From Candidatus Pelagibacter sp. (GTDB taxonomy: Bacteria > Pseudomonadota > Alphaproteobacteria > Pelagibacterales > Pelagibacteraceae), in NCBI GenBank assembly GCA_002704625.1, contig PAGZ01000006.1, positions 1 through 29,442 of the forward strand: a DNA stretch of 29,442 bases, read 5' to 3'. The translations under genes were made by a program, and so were the position numbers. Below are positions 24,536-29,442 of this stretch, piece after piece (within the stretch, counting starts at the first letter, position 1; every line of letters starts with the position of its first letter). Under the pieces are notes generated by a model. It made no database searches. It was not told the DNA's origin and worked only from the letters and a program-made list of their open reading frames with translations.

Positions 24536-25825
24536 ATGAGCAAAGATTTTAAAATTAAAGACATAAGTTTATCTGATTTTGGAAGAAAAGAAATTTCAAT
24601 TGCAGAATCGGAGATGCCTGGTCTTATGGCTCTTCGAAAAGAATATAAAGAAAATAAACCATTAAAGGGAGCAAGAATTTTAGGCTGCTTACATATGACT
24701 ATTCAAACAGCAGTTTTAATAGAAACTTTAGTTAAGTTGGGCGCAGAAGTGAGATGGTCTTCATGTAATATCTTTTCTACACAAGACCATGCAGCCGCCG
24801 CAATAGCCAAAGCAGGAATACCAGTTTTTGCCTGGAAGGGTGAAACCGAAAAAGAATATTGGTGGTGTGTTAGACAAACAATAGAAGGAAAAAAAGATTG
24901 GAAACCAAATATGATTTTAGACGACGGTGGTGACCTCACTGCTCTAATGCATAAAGATTACAAAGAATTATTAAAAGATATCAAAGGTGTTTCCGAAGAG
25001 ACAACCACTGGAGTATTAGCCCTAAAAAAAATGGAATCTAATAACCAATTATTAATACCCGCAATAAATGTTAACGACTCTGTAACAAAATCTAAATTTG
25101 ATAATTTATATGGATGCAGAGAAAGTTTAGTTGACGGAATTAAAAGAGCCACTGATGTTATGATGTCTGGCAAAGTTGCAATAGTTGCCGGATTTGGTGA
25201 TGTTGGAAAGGGAAGCGCAGCTTCTCTGAGACAGGCGGGGGCTAGAGTTATGGTCACAGAAACAGACCCTATTTGTGCCTTACAGGCAGCCATGGAAGGA
25301 TACGAGGTAGTTTTAATGGATGATGCCGTTAAAGTTGCAGACATTGTAGTTACTGCTACAGGAAACAAAGATATAGTCACAGCAGATCATATGAGAGATA
25401 TGAAAGATAGAGCAATATTATGTAATATTGGTCACTTTGATAATGAAATTCAAGTTGAGGCTTTGAAAAACTATAAATGGAGTGAAATTAAACCTCAGGT
25501 TCACGAAATAGAATTACCAAGTAAAAAAAGGATTATATTATTAGCTGAAGGCAGATTGGTAAATTTGGGTTGTGCAACGGGACATCCTAGTTTTGTTATG
25601 AGCGCATCTTTTACAAATCAAGTAATAGCACAAATAGAATTATGGAAGAATTCAGAAAAATATAAAAATAAAGTTTATGTATTGCCAAAACATTTAGATG
25701 AAAAAGTTGCAATGTTACATTTAGATAAAGTTGGAGCAAAATTGACTAAAATGTCAAAAGATCAAGCAGACTATATTAGCGTTAAACAATCAGGACCATT
25801 TAAACCAGATACTTATCGCTACTAA
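24536..25825 (+). CDS. ahcY: Adenosylhomocysteinase (SAH hydrolase)
   Basis: This NAD-dependent enzyme splits S-adenosylhomocysteine into adenosine and homocysteine and so relieves inhibition of SAM-dependent methylation (for example by UbiE). Seen: [69 protein letters not shown], the Rossmann loop [37 protein letters not shown] and the C-terminal KxxYR end (PFKPDTYRY). It is 429 residues from ATG 24536; the in-frame TTG at 24530 is not needed. It is near the animal-type length and lacks the roughly 40-residue insertion after the LDDGGD segment found in many alphaproteobacteria. It is followed by tsaE after 11 bases. Confidence 0.97.
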   Translation: MSKDFKIKDISLSDFGRKEISIAESEMPGLMALRKEYKENKPLKGARILGCLHMTIQTAVLIETLVKLGAEVRWSSCNIFSTQDHAAAAIAKAGIPVFAWKGETEKEYWWCVRQTIEGKKDWKPNMILDDGGDLTALMHKDYKELLKDIKGVSEETTTGVLALKKMESNNQLLIPAINVNDSVTKSKFDNLYGCRESLVDGIKRATDVMMSGKVAIVAGFGDVGKGSAASLRQAGARVMVTETDPICALQAAMEGYEVVLMDDAVKVADIVVTATGNKDIVTADHMRDMKDRAILCNIGHFDNEIQVEALKNYKWSEIKPQVHEIELPSKKRIILLAEGRLVNLGCATGHPSFVMSASFTNQVIAQIELWKNSEKYKNKVYVLPKHLDEKVAMLHLDKVGAKLTKMSKDQADYISVKQSGPFKPDTYRY

Positions 25826-25836
25826 AATAGTAGCCA

Positions 25837-26292
25837 ATGTTAAAATATAATTTATCCAAAATAGATAACATTTCTAAAAAGATATTATTAAGCTTATCTA
25901 GAACAGACCATATATTTTTATTTGGAGAATTAGGATCCGGCAAAACTACTTTTGCAAGAAGTTTTATTCAACAGCTTCAAAAAAAAAATAAAGTTAATAA
26001 AACCGAAGTTCTAAGCCCGACTTTTAATTTACTACATGAGTATCAGATAAAGTCTGTAAAAGTCATGCATTATGATCTTTATAGATTAAAAAAAATTAGT
26101 GAAATAGACCAACTTGGTATTTTTCAAGAAAACAAAAGTGTTATAACAATTATAGAGTGGCCAGAAAAAATTAAGAAAAAAATTAAAAATAGGCTAGAAA
26201 TAACATTTTTTTATGAAAAAGATTATGAAAGTAGAAAAATTAAAATCAAAGGTTTTGGTAAATGGAAAAATTTTAAAATAAATGAAATTTAA
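25837..26292 (+). CDS. tsaE: tRNA threonylcarbamoyladenosine synthesis ATPase TsaE
   Basis: TsaE is the P-loop ATPase that supports TsaB/TsaD in making the essential t6A37 modification of ANN-decoding tRNAs. The 151-residue protein shows Walker A GELGSGKTT (30-38), the switch SPTFNLLHEY, HYDLYRL and the IIEWPEK motif near 109-115, all diagnostic of the family. It overlaps the next gene by 11 bases. The order tsaE-amgK-murU after ahcY is the one found in other alphaproteobacteria. Confidence 0.95.
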   Translation: MLKYNLSKIDNISKKILLSLSRTDHIFLFGELGSGKTTFARSFIQQLQKKNKVNKTEVLSPTFNLLHEYQIKSVKVMHYDLYRLKKISEIDQLGIFQENKSVITIIEWPEKIKKKIKNRLEITFFYEKDYESRKIKIKGFGKWKNFKINEI

Positions 26293-27244
26293 ACTAAAAA
26301 AAATTAAAAGTGATGCCTCTTTAAGGGAATTTTATAGATTATATAAAGGTAAAAAAACATCAATAATTGTAACATCAAAAAAAGAAAGATTAAAAAATCT
26401 AGTAGTTTACTCTGCAATTAATAAATTTCTAAAGACGAAAGGAATTAATACTCCCAAATTAATATCAAGACACTTTAAAGAAGGTATAATAGAAATAGAA
26501 GACTTTGGAGATAAAACTTTATTATCTTATTTGAAAAAATCAAAAAATAAATTCAATATTTATAAAAAATGTGTTGATGTAATATTGAAATTTCAAAAAA
26601 TAAAACCAATTAAAAAAATTAAACTTAAATCAAATCAAAACATAAATTTACAAAGTTATACTATTTCAAATTTACATAAAGAGTCTGACTTATTTTTTGA
26701 TTGGTATCTTCCAGCGGTTTTAGGAAATAAATCTTCAAAGCACAAAAAAATTATAAAAAAAGAATTACACAGTCTTTATAAGAAGATTTTTTATAAAAAA
26801 CTTTTTTTTGTTCATAGAGATTTTCATGTTTCCAATTTAATGCCAAATAATAACCGAATAGGTGTCATTGATACCCAAGATTTAATCTTGGGGAACCCAA
26901 TGTATGATCTTGCTTCACTCATAGATGATGTAAGAGTTAAAACCCCAACACATATTAAAAATAAAATATTTGAATATTATTTTAGAAATTGTTCAATTCA
27001 AAATAAACAAGAAGCTTTATTAAAAAATGATTTTAATATTTTATCTATACAGAGAAACTTAAAAATTATAGGAATTTTTTATAGACTTTTCAAAAGAGAT
27101 AATAAACCACAATATTTAAAATATTTACCTTATACTTGGAAGTTAATTGAATTAAGAATAAAAAATAAAATTTTTAAAAATTTAAAAACAATGCTTGATA
27201 ATAGTATCAATAAAAAATTAAGAAAAAAAAAATTTTATAAATGA
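26282..27244 (+). CDS. amgK: Anomeric sugar kinase AmgK-like phosphotransferase
   Basis: AmgK phosphorylates N-acetylmuramate (and N-acetylglucosamine) at C1 in the peptidoglycan-recycling route that bypasses MurA. The 320-residue protein is an aminoglycoside-phosphotransferase-fold kinase: SDASLREFYRL (10-20) near the N-terminus, IEIEDFGDKTLLSYL hinge (70-84), catalytic loop HRDFHVSNLM (178-187) with D180, and metal-binding D197 in VIDTQDLILGNPMYDLASLIDD. Identity as AmgK rests on these and on the directly following MurU-type gene, which starts within its last four bases (ATGA). It is very Lys-rich. A generic kinase function is the fallback. Confidence 0.85.
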   Translation: MKFKLKKIKSDASLREFYRLYKGKKTSIIVTSKKERLKNLVVYSAINKFLKTKGINTPKLISRHFKEGIIEIEDFGDKTLLSYLKKSKNKFNIYKKCVDVILKFQKIKPIKKIKLKSNQNINLQSYTISNLHKESDLFFDWYLPAVLGNKSSKHKKIIKKELHSLYKKIFYKKLFFVHRDFHVSNLMPNNNRIGVIDTQDLILGNPMYDLASLIDDVRVKTPTHIKNKIFEYYFRNCSIQNKQEALLKNDFNILSIQRNLKIIGIFYRLFKRDNKPQYLKYLPYTWKLIELRIKNKIFKNLKTMLDNSINKKLRKKKFYK

Positions 27245-27939
27245 AAATAAAAAGAGCCATAATATTAGGCGCAGGTTTTGGCAAAAGAATGTTACCAATT
27301 TCTAAGAATATTCCAAAACCACTGATTAAAATAAAAGGTATAACTTTGCTTGAGAATAGCATTAGATTTCTCAGCTCACTTGGAATAAAACATATAATTA
27401 TTAACTCACACTATCTCTACAAAGATATAAAAAACTTTGTGAAAGGAAAAAAATTTACTTCTAAAGTGCATGTTATTGTTGAAAGAGGTAGAATTCTAGA
27501 TACTGGAGGAGGTATTTTAAATGCATCGAAAAAATTTAAAAATAAATCATTTTTTGTAATAAATCTGGACACTATATGGAGAAAGAAATACAAGAAAGAA
27601 TTTAGAAAACTCGAAAAAGTATTTTTAAAACATAAAAAACCAGCCATACTTTTAGCTTCAAAAAATAAAAGTTTTGATCGATCTTTTAAAGGAGATTTTA
27701 ATATAAATTCGAAAAATCAAATTTTGAGACAATTAAATAATAAATATATTTTCACTGGCGCACAAATTTTAACCCGATCCGTTTTTGGAGGGAGAAAAGT
27801 CAAACCCTTTTCTATGAATAAAATTTGGGATGAATTAATAAGAAAAAAAAATCTTATAGGTATTTGTAGTCGATATAAATTTTTCCATATAAATAATTAC
27901 AAAATATACAAAAAACTTAATAAAAAATTTATTGGTTAG
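27241..27939 (+). CDS. murU: MurU-like N-acetylmuramate-1-phosphate uridylyltransferase
   Basis: The 232-residue sugar-nucleotidyltransferase would couple MurNAc-1-phosphate from AmgK to UTP, giving UDP-MurNAc. It shows the nucleotide loop ILGAGFGKRMLPISKNIPKPLI (8-29), IIINSHYL (52-59), RILDTGGGI (84-92) and FFVINLDTIW (104-113) with metal-binding D110. The usual 'LAAGxGxRMxPxT' and 'NxD' motifs are shifted slightly (G for the second A, S for T, NLDT in place of NGD). The last 11 bases overlap the convergent gpmA. The addB-addA genes that often follow in alphaproteobacteria are absent here. Another NDP-sugar pyrophosphorylase is the alternative. Confidence 0.83.
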   Translation: MKIKRAIILGAGFGKRMLPISKNIPKPLIKIKGITLLENSIRFLSSLGIKHIIINSHYLYKDIKNFVKGKKFTSKVHVIVERGRILDTGGGILNASKKFKNKSFFVINLDTIWRKKYKKEFRKLEKVFLKHKKPAILLASKNKSFDRSFKGDFNINSKNQILRQLNNKYIFTGAQILTRSVFGGRKVKPFSMNKIWDELIRKKNLIGICSRYKFFHINNYKIYKKLNKKFIG

Positions 27940-28642
27940 TAATTATTTTTGTCATTCTAGATTCATCAAGATACTTTGCGCCCAATACTTTTCCAGATAT
28001 ATCAAAGTCTATTACCAGTGGATTACCTGTAGGTATTTCCAACAAACTAATGCTTTTATCGGTTATATTAAAAAGTTTTTTCCCCAAAGCCCTTATAGTA
28101 TTTCCATGAGCTGAAATAATAACATTTTTATTTTGCTTTAAATGTTTATCTATATTCTTTTCATAATAAGGGATAACACGTTCATAAGTATTTTTCAGAG
28201 ACTCCGTTTTCGGTATATTTGTAAGTCCTTTATACAAAGGATCTTTTGTTGAGCTATATTTTGAGTTTTCTTCAAGAATCGGAGGAGGAATATCCCAAGA
28301 TCTTCTGTATTTTTTAAACTGTTCCTCACCTAATTTTTTTTTTGTTTCAGTTTTATTTAGACCAGTAAGAGCACCGTAATGTCTTTCATTAAGCTCCCAA
28401 GCTTTAGTGTATTCGATATTTTTTCCGAGAACTTCCATCACTATTTCCAATGTATTGATCGCACGTTTAAGATAGGAGGTAAAACAAACATCACAATCAA
28501 TACTTAAATCTTTTAATAATTTGCCTGACTTTTCAGCTTCCTGCACTCCTTTTTCTGATAGATCTATGTCTACCCAACCTGTAAAACGATTATCCGCGTT
28601 CCAGGTGCTTTGTCCATGTCTGATTGCTATGAGTTTGCCCAT
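27929..28642 (-). CDS. gpmA: 2,3-bisphosphoglycerate-dependent phosphoglycerate mutase
   Basis: The enzyme interconverts 3- and 2-phosphoglycerate in glycolysis and gluconeogenesis. The 237-residue protein shows the phosphohistidine motif IAIRHGQSTWN (H9), NRFTGWVDIDLSEKG, TSYLKRAINTLE, ELNERHYGALTGLNK, RRSWDIPPP and the second catalytic histidine in IISAHGNTIRAL, all of the dPGM/GpmA type. It is a single-gene unit: divergent from cutA over 35 bases and convergent with murU with an 11-base stop overlap. Confidence 0.97.
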   Translation of the reverse strand: MGKLIAIRHGQSTWNADNRFTGWVDIDLSEKGVQEAEKSGKLLKDLSIDCDVCFTSYLKRAINTLEIVMEVLGKNIEYTKAWELNERHYGALTGLNKTETKKKLGEEQFKKYRRSWDIPPPILEENSKYSSTKDPLYKGLTNIPKTESLKNTYERVIPYYEKNIDKHLKQNKNVIISAHGNTIRALGKKLFNITDKSISLLEIPTGNPLVIDFDISGKVLGAKYLDESRMTKIITNQ

Positions 28643-28652
28643 TGAATATAAT
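28624..28652 (+). promoter_or_regulatory. Candidate promoter for cutA
   Basis: TTGCTA (28624-28629), a 17-base spacer and a consensus TATAAT (28647-28652) precede the cutA ATG at 28678, with transcription expected near 28659. The -35 lies inside the first codons of the divergent gpmA. Confidence 0.5.
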
Positions 28653-28677
28653 GTATTTAATATATTAAATTATTAAT

Positions 28678-28992
28678 ATGAAGGGTATTAAATTCTTTTA
28701 CATTACCTGTCCAAAGAAAAAAGAAGCACAGAAAATAGCTACATTTCTTGTTAAAAAGAAACTGGTAGCTTGTGCTAATATTATTAACAATGTCGAGTCA
28801 GTATTTTCGTGGAAGAGCAAAGTGGTAAAGGCCAAAGAAATCCTAGTTATTGGAAAGACTATGAACAAAAATGTTCAAAAAATTGTAAAAAGTGTTAAGC
28901 ATCTTCATAGTTATGAAGTTCCATGTGTTATTTTTTTTGATATTAAAAATGGGAATACAGATTTTTTAAAATGGATAATAAAATCAGTATAA
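28678..28992 (+). CDS. cutA: CutA1-family protein
   Basis: The 104-residue protein matches the small trimeric CutA1 family: ITCPKKKEAQKIATFLVKKKLVACANI, the SVFSWKSKVVKAKEILVIGKT core and the LHSYEVPCVIFFDIKNGNTDFLKWI end. The fold is ferredoxin/PII-like. In E. coli it was linked to divalent-metal (copper) tolerance, but its true role remains uncertain. Its last 22 bases overlap the next gene in another frame. Confidence 0.95.
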   Translation: MKGIKFFYITCPKKKEAQKIATFLVKKKLVACANIINNVESVFSWKSKVVKAKEILVIGKTMNKNVQKIVKSVKHLHSYEVPCVIFFDIKNGNTDFLKWIIKSV

Positions 28993-29369
28993 TTCGTTAT
29001 CTATTTTATTTTTCTTTCATAGTTTTATTAATTTTATATTTGTTTCCTGGCAGCTTAATTGGATACTTTCTCTATGGAGATTTTGCAAAACAACCAGATC
29101 TTATTCCAAATCCACTAGGCACATCTATCAATCATGCTTTGGCATTTTTATACTTAACAATATTAGGTTTAATAAGTTTTTTAAATCAAACAAGTTTTAC
29201 GAAAGTCTTAATTTTTCTCATTGCATTATCATTATTTTCAGAATTATCACATCTAGTAATTCCTAACAGGTCTTTCCAGTATTTAGATATTTTTGCGAAT
29301 TTGCTTGGAACATTTACGGCTATTGTTATAATATTTTTATATAAAAAGTTTAAATATGGAAAAATTTGA
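28971..29369 (+). CDS. VanZ-like membrane protein
   Basis: The 132-residue protein has about four hydrophobic helices (roughly 8-30, 51-70, 75-92, 104-125) and the VanZ-type end SELSHLVIPNRSFQYLDIFANLLGT, with Glu, Arg, Asp and Asn in the usual order, plus INHALAFLYL in the second helix. VanZ-like proteins are inner-membrane proteins of unknown function, one linked to teicoplanin resistance in enterococci; that is no guide to its role here. It overlaps cutA by 22 bases and the next gene by 14, so the three are clearly one unit. The start at 28971 could be slightly later. Confidence 0.8.
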   Translation: MDNKISIIRYLFYFSFIVLLILYLFPGSLIGYFLYGDFAKQPDLIPNPLGTSINHALAFLYLTILGLISFLNQTSFTKVLIFLIALSLFSELSHLVIPNRSFQYLDIFANLLGTFTAIVIIFLYKKFKYGKI

Positions 29370-29442
29370 CGAAAGAAAAAAATCTTTTGAGAAAAAGTTT
29401 GCTCATGATGAGGAATTAAAATTTAAAGTTGCTTCAAGAAGA
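29356..29442 (+). CDS. DUF1476 protein, ATP synthase zeta inhibitor subunit (3' end outside the window)
   Basis: Reading from ATG 29356 gives 29 residues to the window end, starting MEKFDERKKSFEKKFAHDEE and continuing LKFKVASRR. This matches the highly conserved N-terminus of DUF1476 ('FDxRExAFExKFAHDEELRFKxxARR'), found across alphaproteobacteria and shown in Paracoccus to be the zeta subunit that inhibits the F1-ATPase; the inhibitory part is this N-terminal segment. The gene overlaps the VanZ-like gene by 14 bases. It is too short at this edge to be called by length-based methods. Whether the rest is intact cannot be seen. Confidence 0.9.
   Translation, partial: MEKFDERKKSFEKKFAHDEELKFKVASRR

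Noticed and set aside
24958..25380. Long antisense open frame inside ahcY (minus strand), and similar frames opposite coaBC, ubiB, polA, chvG and regA
   Set aside because: These are shadows of strongly supported genes, with no family motifs, no spacing logic and low-complexity Ser/Leu-rich translations.

Overview
The window reads as a compact, very A+T-rich (roughly 30% G+C by eye) chromosomal segment of a free-living alphaproteobacterium, most like the streamlined SAR11/Pelagibacterales group. Support: alphaproteobacterial gene orders (dnaA-rpsT-mutM-ubiE-ubiB-coaBC; chvI-chvG-ahcY-tsaE-amgK-murU), alphaproteobacterial families (RegB/RegA, ChvG/ChvI, DUF1476/ATP-synthase zeta, Cys-x4-Cys MutM zinc finger), Lys/Asn/Ile-rich proteins, gene overlaps of 1-22 bp, and no intergenic space above about 210 bp. 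The group assignment is inference; no rRNA or tRNA is present. I see no mobile element, prophage, CRISPR array or tRNA.

Layout. 1-915 (+): C-terminal third of katG and a small DUF2061-type membrane protein. 917-5603 (-): SH3-domain exported protein, MoeB/ThiF-type adenylyltransferase, coaBC, ubiB, ubiE. 5618-13003 (+): mutM, rpsT, then a replication block dnaA-dnaN-gyrB (recF missing from its usual place) running into regB. 13004-17150 (-): a four-gene polyamine operon (ornithine decarboxylase, deoxyhypusine-synthase-family enzyme, N-carbamoylputrescine amidase, agmatine deiminase), inserted in opposite orientation between regB and its response regulator regA (17296-17877, +). 17874-19379 (-): bioY and a lone ABC-2-type ATPase. 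19427-27939 (+): polA, chvI-chvG, ahcY, tsaE-amgK-murU. 27929-28642 (-): gpmA. 28678-29442 (+): cutA, a VanZ-like membrane protein and the start of the DUF1476/ATP-synthase zeta gene.

How the genes work together. The centre holds replication initiation (DnaA), the sliding clamp (DnaN), gyrase B and repair (MutM, PolA). The coaBC, ubiB/ubiE and bioY genes serve cofactor supply. The polyamine operon should make putrescine by two routes, from ornithine and from agmatine, and feed a DHS-family aminobutyl-transfer enzyme whose product is probably homospermidine or a related polyamine. Its divergent promoter region with regA carries a perfect inverted repeat, so redox-linked control of polyamine synthesis is a testable idea. 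ChvG/ChvI is an envelope-sensing pair, and AmgK/MurU recycle cell-wall N-acetylmuramate.

Most notable points: the regB/[polyamine operon]/regA sandwich with its 20-bp operator-like repeat; a bacterial DHS-family enzyme that keeps the catalytic lysine; absence of recF, of the hprK-PTS genes and of addAB from conserved neighbourhoods; a cluster of ATGATTA repeats and a near-consensus DnaA box before gyrB; and four convergent gene junctions with no room for intergenic terminators. Nothing here is a clear, wholly new multi-gene system; the polyamine/redox arrangement is the best candidate for something undescribed.
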